From the NCBI RefSeq assembly GCF_034262375.1, contig NZ_CP139558.1, forward strand, positions 1,798,001-1,862,000: 64,000 bases of DNA, written 5' to 3'. The stretch is from Mucilaginibacter sabulilitoris (GTDB taxonomy: Bacteria > Bacteroidota > Bacteroidia > Sphingobacteriales > Sphingobacteriaceae). The translations under genes were made by a program, and so were the position numbers. This document shows positions 30,201 to 38,275 of the stretch, piece by piece. Under the pieces are notes generated by a model. It did no database searches. It was given only the letters and a program-made list of their open reading frames with translations, and was not told where the DNA came from. How positions within the stretch are numbered: position 1 is the stretch's first letter; the number at the start of each line of letters is the position of its first letter.

Positions 30201-30917
30201 ATGGCTCTTTGCAGCAATCCAAATGATCAGGGATATAAAAAGGAGGTACAAAGGAAAATAATACTGTTCCCCTGATTTATCATGGTAAAAAAAATAGTTA
30301 ACAGCTGTAAAAGGTATCCATAGTAACCATAGCATACTGAATGCGTTAAGTGAGCGATCCAACCATAGCAGCTCGTTCCGATAGCGATCGCCTCCATTAA
30401 ATTTCAACCCACGGTAAAAGCTTCCTATTTGCCTATGCGCCAGGTAAAGGTAAATTGTGACCGAAACAAACGCCAGTAATTGGAATACCGGATTCAGTTG
30501 CTGAAAGGCCGGCGTTTCATAAGTAGCTGCACCGGTATTTATACTATCCCTAACTTCCAATGCCTGGGCACCCAATTCCAGCAGCAACGGACTAAAATGC
30601 AGCAGATCTTTAGATCGGAATTTATATTCCGGCCGAGTTATTTTAAGCACGTAAGAGAAAATAAGAGGGCCAAAAGCAAGCGAAAATTGCAGCGGCAGCC
30701 GGCTCCAATTAGTAATGTAAGTTGACAGCCCGATGTCTATGCCCAATATCCGGACTATCCACAAAACAATCGTAACTATTGCCAGGGCTAAAAACCGGTT
30801 TGCAGCCAGGTTTGTCCTTTTGGTGAACCATAAAAGCAGGATAAAGGTGAGCGCGATAAAGATCGTACCAAAAAGAGCCAGGTCGCAGGTATTGATATGG
30901 AAAGTATATGTATCCAT
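27210..30917 (-). CDS. Fusion of a membrane AraC-family regulator with a MacB/FtsX-type ABC permease
   Basis: One uninterrupted frame of 1235 residues that joins two complete proteins. Residues 1-240 hold about seven TM helices. Residues 268-370 are an AraC/XylS DNA-binding domain (SLSSLAQKLGLHTHEVSRII, then LGLAYESGFNSQSSFHRIFK and TGKTPLEY). Residues 371-407 are a linker. From M408 (MTKNFFRIAFRGFWKHRLF) an 828-residue permease begins, with the DFTFDKFHKDSDRIYRV motif, two periplasmic cores and two FtsX blocks (KEIGILKTLGSSRIQLV and KEIGIRKVFGASVTQIV). The permease half is equal in size to the stand-alone one at 7419-9836. An internal start at 29696 could also give free permease, but no ribosome binding site is seen there. 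Topology is consistent: the DNA-binding domain and the start of the permease both face the cytoplasm. No ATPase is adjacent. Confidence 0.88.
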   Translation of the reverse strand: MDTYTFHINTCDLALFGTIFIALTFILLLWFTKRTNLAANRFLALAIVTIVLWIVRILGIDIGLSTYITNWSRLPLQFSLAFGPLIFSYVLKITRPEYKFRSKDLLHFSPLLLELGAQALEVRDSINTGAATYETPAFQQLNPVFQLLAFVSVTIYLYLAHRQIGSFYRGLKFNGGDRYRNELLWLDRSLNAFSMLWLLWIPFTAVNYFFYHDKSGEQYYFPLYLLFISLIIWIAAKSHLKAETFEKTDTTVKPLLPADLKQKGSWLKMEIKEKGYYRDAELSLSSLAQKLGLHTHEVSRIINTVFKKSFNDFINEYRVREVALKMQEPSYDHITLLGLAYESGFNSQSSFHRIFKQFTGKTPLEYKNNLQKVLPSYNLRGFTKPMPLILNHVNLTGWTHKKLTGTFMTKNFFRIAFRGFWKHRLFTLINIIGLSIGISAFLAIYFVVHYDFTFDKFHKDSDRIYRVVMNMSFQGHINYSSGVPGPLAEAIKSQATGIEEITPLRTLSPHFVYADKDKSAQKRFKDPDRITLADQQYFKIFNYKWLAGSSKHALDAPNQVVLTSQQAKRYFPSLSYHEMIGKVVTYDTLKTTVSGVVETFTENSDFTFHDFISFSTATTDKRLAADLSIDNWGRINSGSQVIVKLTRRTPAAGVVKQSNTIFRKHHTPPAETKVPAPIVNLALQPLEDIHFNPDYNIFNFSSPANKTTLYGLLASAIFLLLLACINYVNLTTAQAAQRAKEIGILKTLGSSRIQLVVQFLGETFIITCFAVCISMLLAPIILKMFAKVISPDIHANILRPDVILFLLILTIVISILSGFYPAIVLSSYKPASVLKNQVQGNSNKTRNAWLRKSLTVSQFVVAQFFIMATILVSQQIYYALHKNLGFKKDAILVINTPWQTSKASSNQILLNELRSMPQVALVGLGNDPPSADGFNRTRITYDDGKKQITTEEVIVKSGDENYIKIYQLKLLAGRNITEADTGKAIIINNTYAKLLGFNNPNDAIGKQLSWFAIKGRNLNIIGVVADFNQRSLHSAIYPSIITSGSPIPGPMMTLHVSLKPETAGGNEWKTAIANMGKAWKKAYPDDDFDLNCFFYDDMIARFYDQEQHTSTLLSWATGLSILISCLGLLGLAIYTTNQRTKEIGIRKVFGASVTQIVTLLSTELISLILLAFVIVTPIAWYAVNKWMEGFADHVAISWWVFIISGAGMLLTGLFTLSFRTIRAGMANPVNSLRNE

Positions 30918-31191
30918 TTGAAATATTAAAACGAGATCGCTCTTACAAACTTATAACTTATTGATATGTAAAAATCATATTGAATAATTATTAATATTTA
31001 CAAATTTTATTGTAAATTATTTAAATAAGGCTCAAAAATGAAGAGTTTTATGAGATTAGTTATTTGAAAATCAATTAATTTGTTTTATCTTATACAATTG
31101 ACGACACGACACTTCGTGGATAGGTTATGTTTCAAAGCAAGTGATTGCGATAAAGAGAAACCTTTCCTGACCTCACGTAACCTCGAATGAC

Positions 31192-31692
31192 TTATTTTTT
31201 CGCTTCTGCAGGAACAAAACGAAATCTGCTTCTTTTAAAATCGATATTAGTATTAGGGTCAAAATAGTTTCTTCCTAAATAGCTCAATATCCTGCCCGAT
31301 CCCATGATCAATGTATCGCCTTTATGCAACAGTACGATTGGATTGGAGTTCCAGATTGTTTCGTTTCCGTCACTTTTAAAGTTATAGTCTGCAAATAGGG
31401 TGTCACCTTTAAATGTACCGTTAACGATGTTGCCATCTGTAGATTTGCTAACCGCCATTGGATTACTTTCATAATAACTTATAAGAAGATGGCCCGTAGC
31501 CTTGCCGTAAGAATTAATTGAAAGGGTCAGGCTGGCACTATCTTTTTTAAATAGTGCCGTATATTTCTTATTTCCAGTTTTCAATTTACTGATATTAATA
31601 GTTGTGTGCTGCTCGTTTTGGCCACAACTAAATACGGATAACTGGACTAATAAGAATACCTGCAAAATAATGAGACGGTGTATTGTTTTCAT
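31192..31692 (-). CDS. Putative small lipoprotein of unknown function
   Basis: Not recognised. The 166 residues have a lipoprotein signal with lipobox SVFSC (cysteine near residue 23). The rest is beta-rich (SLTLSINSYGKATGHLLISY, then NGTFKGDTLFADYNFKSDG), a pattern seen in small beta-sandwich or beta-barrel lipoproteins of Bacteroidota. It stands alone between two gene-poor stretches. Expression and role are unknown. Confidence 0.7.
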   Translation of the reverse strand: MKTIHRLIILQVFLLVQLSVFSCGQNEQHTTINISKLKTGNKKYTALFKKDSASLTLSINSYGKATGHLLISYYESNPMAVSKSTDGNIVNGTFKGDTLFADYNFKSDGNETIWNSNPIVLLHKGDTLIMGSGRILSYLGRNYFDPNTNIDFKRSRFRFVPAEAKK

Positions 31693-31784
31693 TTAGATTT
31701 ATATTTCGATATTGGTAAATATACGGAATATAATTCCAATTAATTAAAATTAACAAAATATAATTTCGATGTGTTCCAGGCAAA

Positions 31785-32018
31785 TTATTTCATTCCCCGG
31801 GTGGTTTTAAAAGTAATAACAAACGCTTCCGGGCGCTCCAGGAATAAATAATAATATATATTAAAGGCCATACTGCCGGTTAGTAGTTGTTCTTTGCTAG
31901 TTTCTATGTCACCATCTGTTGGTACATACTTAAAAAGCGCTTTTTCAATACTATCAATAGGATGGTGATTAATGGCAATTACTTCATCCCCCAAATGTAT
32001 GCTCGCATCGCTTGTGCT
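31785..32018 (-). pseudogene. Fragment of a PDZ-containing protein, probably an S41-type peptidase
   Basis: The frame, open from a TGA near 32019-32021 to 31785, encodes about 77 residues with no ATG; only a TTG at 31994 could start it. The translation contains ASIHLGDEVIAINHHPIDSI, the core of a PDZ domain, then PTDGDIETSKEQ and FNIYYYLFLERPEAFVITF. This is the N-terminal section seen in Bacteroidota S41 family peptidases ahead of the protease core. The signal peptide and the whole catalytic part are missing. It abuts, head to head, the JAB peptidase gene, so this is one side of a rearrangement scar. Confidence 0.6.
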
Positions 32019-32434
32019 TCACGCAGCCCCGAGATATTTTAGAAAAATTCACTCAGTATAACCGTAAAGATCCCGAGGCCGGCGGAATATTGTTAGGGAA
32101 GATTATTAATGATGAAATCAATATTTTAAAGGTTTCAGTCCCGACATCGCTGGATAGAGCATCACGTACAAACTTTGAACGGAACAAGGTCAGCGCGCAA
32201 ATTATTTTGGATTACGAATTTTATAATAGTAATGGTCAGTTGACCTATTTAGGCGAGTGGCATACACACCCTGAACGATACCCAACTCCATCGTATACTG
32301 ATTTGCATATGCTGAAGGATCAGTTTAAAAACAATAAACTTCATACTAATTTTCTTTTATTGGTCATCAAGGGTACAGAAGGGTTATATATTCGCTTATT
32401 AGATAAAGATGGATATTATGAGTGCAAAGTATAG
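32012..32434 (+). CDS. JAMM/JAB (MPN+) isopeptidase-like protein, 5' end abnormal
   Basis: Prokaryotic JAB metallopeptidase of 140 residues. The complete JAMM motif is present: E22 in PEAGGILLG, then H84, H86, S94 and D97 in GEWHTHPERYPTPSYTD (H-x-H-x7-S-x2-D). Such enzymes remove ubiquitin-like proteins or small peptides and occur with E1 and E2 homologues in type II CBASS, Bil and related systems. No E1, E2 or cyclase gene is nearby. No ATG precedes the conserved fold: only a TTG at 32012 is available, and the upstream codons belong to the antisense peptidase fragment. The gene has probably lost its native start and may be a remnant. Confidence 0.8.
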   Translation: MCFTQPRDILEKFTQYNRKDPEAGGILLGKIINDEINILKVSVPTSLDRASRTNFERNKVSAQIILDYEFYNSNGQLTYLGEWHTHPERYPTPSYTDLHMLKDQFKNNKLHTNFLLLVIKGTEGLYIRLLDKDGYYECKV

Positions 32435-32868
32435 TTGTCGTTTACTAAGTGTGTTCTGTTTTTCTTAAAGTTTAATTTTTTGAAAGGCAATACCTCATAA
32501 CAAACATTGAAGAAGCATCGCTATCTTTCATAACAGCGAAGTTCCCTGTTCGCTACACCAGTAAAGTGCTTTCACGGCATAAATTCTCCCTCGTACCTCA
32601 GTTCGATTTATTCCATGTCACCGGACAGCCTCGCTACACGTTTGGGATTGGTTGCTTAACGAAAGAATGGCAGATTATACGATATTTTAAAAAAGAGGTC
32701 ACAATTCGCTTTTTCATATTTGTTTGGCAATAATTCTGATTTTTTTTGACGCGACTCACATCAAAGAAAATTTCTTTTGTTTGACGCGACTCAACTTTCC
32801 CGGTAATCAGTAACCATCTGGTTTACCCGTATAGCAGAGGCACCCAAAAGAATGTTGAAAACTTTTTG
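32435..32868. other. Gene-free region between the JAB gene and the mraZ operator
   Basis: It contains a GC-richer, structured-looking block at about 32530-32650, in which GTGTAGCGA occurs twice on the minus strand about 100 bp apart, and a 14-bp direct repeat at 32745 and 32780. No reading frame of note is found. The mraZ promoter should lie at its right end, but I could not identify a convincing -33/-7 pair. Confidence 0.55.
32745..32793. repeat. 14-bp direct repeat TTTGACGCGACTCA
   Basis: Exact copies of TTTGACGCGACTCA lie at 32745-32758 and 32780-32793, so the units are 35 bp apart. They are located about 110 bp ahead of the mraZ boxes. The spacing is close to three helical turns plus a few bases. 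They could be a protein binding site or a duplication end. Confidence 0.7.
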
Positions 32869-32898
32869 GTGGTAAAAAGTGGTAGAAAGTGGTAAAAG
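32869..32898 (+). promoter_or_regulatory. MraZ operator: three 10-bp tandem boxes
   Basis: GTGGTAAAAA, GTGGTAGAAA and GTGGTAAAAG follow each other without gaps. This is the arrangement known for MraZ autoregulation: tandem boxes with a GTGG core every 10 bp, described as TGGGN repeats in Escherichia coli and AAAGTGG-like repeats in mollicutes. They lie 41 bp before the mraZ ATG. The match in periodicity and core is direct; binding is inferred. Confidence 0.8.
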
Positions 32899-32938
32899 TA
32901 CTTTACTTTTACCTATTGAATTATGCCATAGACTGAAA

Positions 32939-33403
32939 ATGCCTTATTTAACCGGAAATTTTGAATGCAAGCTGGATCCTAAATCAAGGATGATGATACC
33001 TGCTGGGCTCAAAAAAAAGCTTCCGGAAATTGAAACAGAGGGCATTGTGATCAATTGTGGCTTTAAAAACAACCTCGTTATCTATACTAAATCCCAATGG
33101 GATAAAAGGCTGGATGAACTGGGTAAACTTAATGAATTTGACGAAGATAGCGCTGACTTTATAAGGTATTTTACCAGTGGGGCTACAGAACTTACACTTG
33201 ATGCTGCCGGGAGGGTTTTAATACCTAAGTTTTTACTGGAGCATGCGGGTATTAAATCAGATGTGATGTTAACCTGCCAGTTGAATAAGGTTGAAGTTTG
33301 GGATGCGGAAGTATATAAGTCTACCTACCTTAAAATGCCAAAAGATTTTGCGGCATTGGCACAAAAGGTATTAGGAAGTAAAGCAGGGAGGGGAGATGAG
33401 TGA
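32939..33403 (+). CDS. mraZ: Transcriptional regulator MraZ
   Basis: DNA-binding repressor of the division cluster, acting as a ring of double AbrB-like domains. The ATG at 32939 (MPYLTGNFECKLDPKSRMMIP) gives 154 residues; a GTG at 32879 lies inside the operator boxes and is rejected. Two SpoVT/AbrB-like halves are seen, each with the LD-x-K/G-R motif (KLDPKSRMMIPAGL and TLDAAGRVLIPKFL). It is the first gene of the cluster and overlaps rsmH by 8 bp. Confidence 0.95.
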   Translation: MPYLTGNFECKLDPKSRMMIPAGLKKKLPEIETEGIVINCGFKNNLVIYTKSQWDKRLDELGKLNEFDEDSADFIRYFTSGATELTLDAAGRVLIPKFLLEHAGIKSDVMLTCQLNKVEVWDAEVYKSTYLKMPKDFAALAQKVLGSKAGRGDE

Positions 33404-34298
33404 GTATCACGTACCGGTAATGTTGCAGGAATGCATTGATGGCCTTAACATTCAAAAGGATGGCACCTACGTGGATGTGACTTTTGGCGGGGGTGGACAT
33501 TCGCGCGAGATATTAAAGCATTTGGGTGATAAGGGTACTCTGGTAGCTTTTGATCAGGATGCAGACGCTCAGCAGAATTTAATTGATGATGAGCGTTTTG
33601 TTTTTGTTGACCAGAATTTCCGCTATCTCAAGAACTTTTGCCGTTTACACGGGGCTATCCCGGCCGATGGCATACTAGCAGATCTGGGTGTTTCGTCCTA
33701 TCAGTTTGATCAGGCCGAACGGGGGTTCTCCATTCGTTTTGATGCCGAACTTGATATGAGGATGAATCAATTGGGTGAGCTTACCGCTAAGGATGTGGTA
33801 AATAATTATACTGCTGCCGAACTGCACCGCATTTTTGGTATTTACGGTGAAATACAAAACGCTAAATCACTGGCCGAAACTATTGTGACCGCACGTTTGA
33901 ACGCGCCGATAGTGACCATTGCCGATCTGAAAAATGCGATAAGCAACCGTATTCCTAAGGGTAAAGAAAATAAATACCTGGCACAGGTATTCCAGGCATT
34001 ACGTATAGAGGTTAACCAGGAGCTGGAAGCCCTGAAAGATTTTTTAACCCAATCGGCCGAAGTATTGGCTGTTGGTGGCAGGCTGGTGGTAATGTCATAC
34101 CATTCGCTTGAAGACAGGCTGGTTAAAAATTTTATAGCCAAGGGTAAGTTCAGCGGAGAGCTGGAAAAAGACTTATATGGTAATGATAACAGGCCGTTTG
34201 ACGCCATAAGCCGCGGGGCTATAACAGCATCAGCAGATGAAATAAGTAATAATAACAGGGCACGGAGCGCTAAATTAAGAATAGCTGTAAAAAAATGA
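33396..34298 (+). CDS. rsmH: 16S rRNA (cytosine(1402)-N4)-methyltransferase
   Basis: SAM-dependent methylation of C1402 in the 16S rRNA P site. The 300 residues show the family start EYHVPVMLQECIDGL, the SAM loop YVDVTFGGGGHSREIL, ADLGVSSYQFDQAERGFSIR, and the C-terminal VMSYHSLEDRLVKNF. The start codon lies inside the end of mraZ, and the stop overlaps ftsL by 4 bp, so translation is coupled. Confidence 0.97.
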   Translation: MSEYHVPVMLQECIDGLNIQKDGTYVDVTFGGGGHSREILKHLGDKGTLVAFDQDADAQQNLIDDERFVFVDQNFRYLKNFCRLHGAIPADGILADLGVSSYQFDQAERGFSIRFDAELDMRMNQLGELTAKDVVNNYTAAELHRIFGIYGEIQNAKSLAETIVTARLNAPIVTIADLKNAISNRIPKGKENKYLAQVFQALRIEVNQELEALKDFLTQSAEVLAVGGRLVVMSYHSLEDRLVKNFIAKGKFSGELEKDLYGNDNRPFDAISRGAITASADEISNNNRARSAKLRIAVKK

Positions 34299-34711
34299 CA
34301 AATCGTTTGCGTACAGAAATTCGGGAGGATGAAGAAGCGGAAGAAAATCTTATCGTTGAGGAAAAACCAGTAAGGGAAATTCCTGATAATTTTTTCACCC
34401 AGCTTTTCACCAAAGGCATTCTCTCAACAGAGCGGGCTACCAGTGCGCTGCCATTTGTGCTATACCTGGCTTTGCTGGGTATGATATACATAGCTAATAT
34501 GCACCTGGCCGAGAAAACGATACGTGACATTGATGATCTGAATAAAGAAGTAAAAGAACGGGGCTGGGATTATAAAACAGCAAAAGCCGACATGGCTTTT
34601 AAAAGCACATTAACAGAGGTAGCCAAACGTGCCGATACCCTTGGGGTGAGGCAATCGGTTGAGCCTCCTCAAAAAATAACAGTAGAGGAGGAAGTACGGG
34701 ATGGGAATTAG
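34295..34711 (+). CDS. ftsL: FtsL-like division protein
   Basis: Bitopic membrane protein expected to join FtsQ and a DivIC/FtsB partner at the septum. The 138 residues have an acidic cytoplasmic N-terminus (about 1-45), one TM helix (LPFVLYLALLGMIYIANMH), and a coiled-coil periplasmic part (IRDIDDLNKEVKERGWDYKTAKA). Sequence identity across FtsL proteins is low, so the name rests on topology, size and position between rsmH and ftsI. It overlaps both neighbours (4 bp and 11 bp). Confidence 0.85.
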   Translation: MTNRLRTEIREDEEAEENLIVEEKPVREIPDNFFTQLFTKGILSTERATSALPFVLYLALLGMIYIANMHLAEKTIRDIDDLNKEVKERGWDYKTAKADMAFKSTLTEVAKRADTLGVRQSVEPPQKITVEEEVRDGN

Positions 34712-36815
34712 AACCAACATTCTGCTGCGGGTGTATATCGCTTTCGGGCTAATATTGTTATTTGCGTTTGCTGTTGTGGTGCAGCTTTGTCGTGTACAGT
34801 TTGTGCAGGGTGAAAAATGGAAAGCCATGGCTGTGAGTATGTCTGCGCAATACAGGGATGTTGAGGCGGCACGCGGCAATATTTTTTCTGTTGACGGCAG
34901 TTTGTTGGCCACATCAGTACCGGAGTATGAGCTGCACATGGATATGCTGGCAGGTGGTATAGCTGAAGATAGCGTTTTTAATGATAATATTGATTTGCTT
35001 GCGGCAAACCTGTCAAAAATGTATGGCGACAGGTCGGCCCGCGAATACTCCAGGATATTGCGCGATGCACGCAGAGAGGGCTCACGTTACCAGCTTTTAC
35101 GTCGCAGGGTATCTTATCAGGAATTGAAAAAGATAAAAGAGTTTCCGATGTTTAAAAACAGGAAAACAAAAAACTGTTTAATAGTACTGCAGCAGAATAA
35201 GCGTATACGGCCTTTCCGCTCACTAGCCGCACGTACCATTGGTTATAAAAATGAGAATGTTAAAAATCCTGTTGGCCTTGAAGGGGCCTATTCGTCTTAT
35301 ATCAATGGCGAAAACGGAAGGCGTTTAATGCAGCGCATACCCGGAGGTATCTGGATGCCCGTGAATAATGACGATGATGAGATAGCAGCAAAAGACGGCG
35401 CCGATATTATATCAACCATCAACGTGAATTTTCAGGATGTAGCCCAGGATGCCCTTAAAAAGCAACTTATAAAAAGTGAGGCCGACCATGGTTGTGTGGT
35501 GCTGATGGAAGTATCAACCGGTGAGATTCGCGCTATTGCCAATTTTACCCGTAACAAAGACGGCGATTACGAGGAGAAAATGAACTACGCCATCAGTAAT
35601 GCCATTGATCCGGGTTCAACTTTTAAGCTGGCTTCGTACATGACACTGCTTGATCAGCATAAAATTGATACCAGTAGTATTATAAATGCCGATGGAGGGA
35701 GATATAAATTTCCGAAAGGGCCAACCATTACCGATACCGAACACGACAATTACGAAATGAGCGTTAAACGCGCCTTTGAAGAATCCTCAAACGTAGCAGC
35801 GGCCAAACTGGTTACCAGATATTATAGTGGTAACCCTTGGGAGTATATCAATAAGCTTTACAGCTATCATTTAAATGAGAAACTGGATCTGCAAATTGCC
35901 GGCGAAGGCAAACCAGTAATCAAGAACCCATCAAACCGTAGCTGGAATAAAAACTATACCCTGCCCGAAATGGCCTATGGCTACGAAATGAACCTTACAC
36001 CGTTGCAAATGCTGGCTTATTATAATTCGGTGGCTAACAATGGTAAAATGATAGCGCCCATTTTTGTGCGGGAGATACGCCGGCTGGGTAATCCTATTGA
36101 GCAGTTTCAGGCCCGGGTAATTAATGAAAAAGTATGTTCAGATGCTACATTGGGTAAAGTAAGAGGGATGCTTGAAGGGGTAGTGCTCAACGGTACCGGA
36201 AAAAACGTGATCAAAAACAACCTGTATAGTGTGGCCGGTAAGACCGGTACTGCACAGATTGCCGACGGAAGAAAAGGCTACACCGCTCATAAAACATACC
36301 AGGCCTCATTCTGCGGATATTTTCCGGCAGATCATCCTAAATACTCCATGATTGTGGTGATCAATAATCCAACTGATGGTGTTTACCTGGCAGCTAAAGT
36401 AGCTGGTCCGGTTTTCAGGGAAGTAGCAGACAGGGTTTATGCCAATGATATGGAGATAAACCAGACCCCGGCAACACACCTGGTAGGTAATACAAGCCTG
36501 CCAAAAGTGAAGCAGGGTAATTTAAAGGCACTAAAAAGAGTTTATACCAAATTGGGCGTAAAGCCATTGTACGCATCGGCAAATGCCCGGGGCAATGGGA
36601 TTGATACCAGTAACGGTATTCCTTTTGAAGAAGTGAAATATAAAAACGGTACGGTTCCGGCAGTAACCGGAATGGGGCTTAGTGATGCCTTATATGTTTT
36701 AGGAAATGCAGGTTATAAAGTAACGGTACGCGGCAGTGGTACGGTAACTACACAATCGGTTACCGGCGGCAGTTTAATACCAAAGGGTTCACGCATAACA
36801 ATAGAACTGGAATGA
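34701..36815 (+). CDS. ftsI: Septal transpeptidase FtsI (PBP3-type) with C-terminal PASTA domain
   Basis: Class B penicillin-binding protein that cross-links septal peptidoglycan. The 704 residues have an N-terminal TM (about 10-30) and a pedestal domain with the EAARGNIFSVDG motif. The transpeptidase has S306 and K309 in DPGSTFKLAS, S362/N364 in EESSNVAAAKL, and K514-T-G in AGKTGTAQ. Residues 640-704 are a PASTA repeat (VPAVTGMGLSDALYVLGNAG). It overlaps ftsL by 11 bp and murE by 4 bp. Confidence 0.96.
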   Translation: MGIRTNILLRVYIAFGLILLFAFAVVVQLCRVQFVQGEKWKAMAVSMSAQYRDVEAARGNIFSVDGSLLATSVPEYELHMDMLAGGIAEDSVFNDNIDLLAANLSKMYGDRSAREYSRILRDARREGSRYQLLRRRVSYQELKKIKEFPMFKNRKTKNCLIVLQQNKRIRPFRSLAARTIGYKNENVKNPVGLEGAYSSYINGENGRRLMQRIPGGIWMPVNNDDDEIAAKDGADIISTINVNFQDVAQDALKKQLIKSEADHGCVVLMEVSTGEIRAIANFTRNKDGDYEEKMNYAISNAIDPGSTFKLASYMTLLDQHKIDTSSIINADGGRYKFPKGPTITDTEHDNYEMSVKRAFEESSNVAAAKLVTRYYSGNPWEYINKLYSYHLNEKLDLQIAGEGKPVIKNPSNRSWNKNYTLPEMAYGYEMNLTPLQMLAYYNSVANNGKMIAPIFVREIRRLGNPIEQFQARVINEKVCSDATLGKVRGMLEGVVLNGTGKNVIKNNLYSVAGKTGTAQIADGRKGYTAHKTYQASFCGYFPADHPKYSMIVVINNPTDGVYLAAKVAGPVFREVADRVYANDMEINQTPATHLVGNTSLPKVKQGNLKALKRVYTKLGVKPLYASANARGNGIDTSNGIPFEEVKYKNGTVPAVTGMGLSDALYVLGNAGYKVTVRGSGTVTTQSVTGGSLIPKGSRITIELE

Positions 36816-38272
36816 AGTATTTAAGCGAAATATTGGATGGGCTGGCCTTCACCGAATTGCAGGGAAGCGCCGATGTGGAAATTACTTCCGTAACTTTTGA
36901 TTCGCGGCAGGTAAAGCCCGGATCATTGTTTGTTGCTGTTAAGGGTACATTGGTTGATGGACATGATTATATTGATCAGGCCATTAAAAACGGTGCTATT
37001 GCTGTTATTTGCGAAGAGCTGCCAGCTCGTACAGCAGCGGAGGTCGACTTTCTGATGGTAGCCGATTCGGGCAAAGCGTTAAGTATTGTTGCTGCTAACT
37101 TCCATGATAATCCGTCCAAGCAATTAAAATTGGTTGGGGTAACCGGTACTAACGGTAAAACTACGGTTGCAACCTTGCTTTACCAATTATTTCGCGACCT
37201 GGGTTACAAATGCGGGTTACTTTCAACCGTCGAAAATCAAATCAATGATAAGGTAATTCCATCTACGCATACCACTCCCGATCCTATCGAACTTAACCGT
37301 TTGCTGGACGAAATGGTGGCGCAGGGCTGCGACTATTGTTTTATGGAAGTGAGCTCACACGCGGTTGCACAGCACCGTATTGCTAACCTGCATTTTTCGG
37401 GGGGTATATTCACTAATCTTACACATGATCATTTAGATTATCATAAAACATTTGACAGCTATCTGAAAGCCAAGAAAGCGTTTTTTGATGGTTTGCCTAA
37501 AAGCGCGTTTGCACTTACCAATACTGATGATAAAAACGGCAACGTGATGCTGCAAAATACGCAGGCCCACAAAAAATCATACGGACTTAAAACCATGGCC
37601 GATTATAAGGCTCGTATACTGGAAAACCAGTTTGGTGGCCTGCTGCTGCATATTGATAACGAAGAGGTATGGTTTAAAATGGTAGGCACGTTTAACGCCT
37701 ACAATTTATTGGCAGTTTATGCTACCGCCATGTTATTGGAACAGGATAAGGCAAAGGTATTAACCAGCCTGAGCAAGTTAACAGGTGCTGAAGGTCGTTT
37801 TGAATATATAGTTGCCCCTAACAAGGTAATAGGTATAGTTGACTATGCCCACACGCCTGATGCGGTACAAAACGTGCTGAGCACAATTCATGATATACGC
37901 AAGGGTAATGAAAAGGTAATAACCGTAATTGGTTGTGGTGGCGACAGGGATAAAACCAAACGCCCTATTATGGCACGTGTGGCCAGCGAGTCAAGTGATA
38001 AGGTGATATTAACTTCTGATAATCCCCGTTCGGAAGACCCCTCACAGATTATAAAGGATATGGAAGAAGGGGTGGACCCAGCCTTTAAAAGGCACACGGT
38101 AAGTATAATTGACAGGCGAGAGGCTATTAAAACAGCTTGTATGTTGGCTAACCCTGGTGACATCATTTTAGTAGCCGGCAAAGGCCACGAAAAATACCAG
38201 GAAATAAACGGAGTGAAAAATCACTTTGATGATATGGAGGAATTGGAGAAACAGTTTAAAGATATGTTGTAG
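36812..38272 (+). CDS. murE: UDP-MurNAc-L-Ala-D-Glu:meso-diaminopimelate ligase
   Basis: Adds the third stem-peptide residue in the cytoplasm. The 486 residues show SVTFDSRQVKPGSLFVA at the N-terminal domain, the P-loop VTGTNGKTTVATLL, the MEVSSHAVAQHRI segment, NLTHDHLDYHKTFDSY, and the C-terminal TSDNPRSEDP. That DNPR motif is the one that selects meso-diaminopimelate. The presence of dapA at 54722 fits this. The start overlaps ftsI by 4 bp; a 200-bp repeat-rich spacer follows. Confidence 0.96.
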   Translation: MKYLSEILDGLAFTELQGSADVEITSVTFDSRQVKPGSLFVAVKGTLVDGHDYIDQAIKNGAIAVICEELPARTAAEVDFLMVADSGKALSIVAANFHDNPSKQLKLVGVTGTNGKTTVATLLYQLFRDLGYKCGLLSTVENQINDKVIPSTHTTPDPIELNRLLDEMVAQGCDYCFMEVSSHAVAQHRIANLHFSGGIFTNLTHDHLDYHKTFDSYLKAKKAFFDGLPKSAFALTNTDDKNGNVMLQNTQAHKKSYGLKTMADYKARILENQFGGLLLHIDNEEVWFKMVGTFNAYNLLAVYATAMLLEQDKAKVLTSLSKLTGAEGRFEYIVAPNKVIGIVDYAHTPDAVQNVLSTIHDIRKGNEKVITVIGCGGDRDKTKRPIMARVASESSDKVILTSDNPRSEDPSQIIKDMEEGVDPAFKRHTVSIIDRREAIKTACMLANPGDIILVAGKGHEKYQEINGVKNHFDDMEELEKQFKDML

Positions 38273-38275
38273 ATG

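Noticed and set aside
32879..32938. GTG at 32879 as the mraZ start
   Set aside because: It lies inside the operator boxes, and the 20 added residues do not belong to the MraZ fold, which begins at the ATG at 32939.
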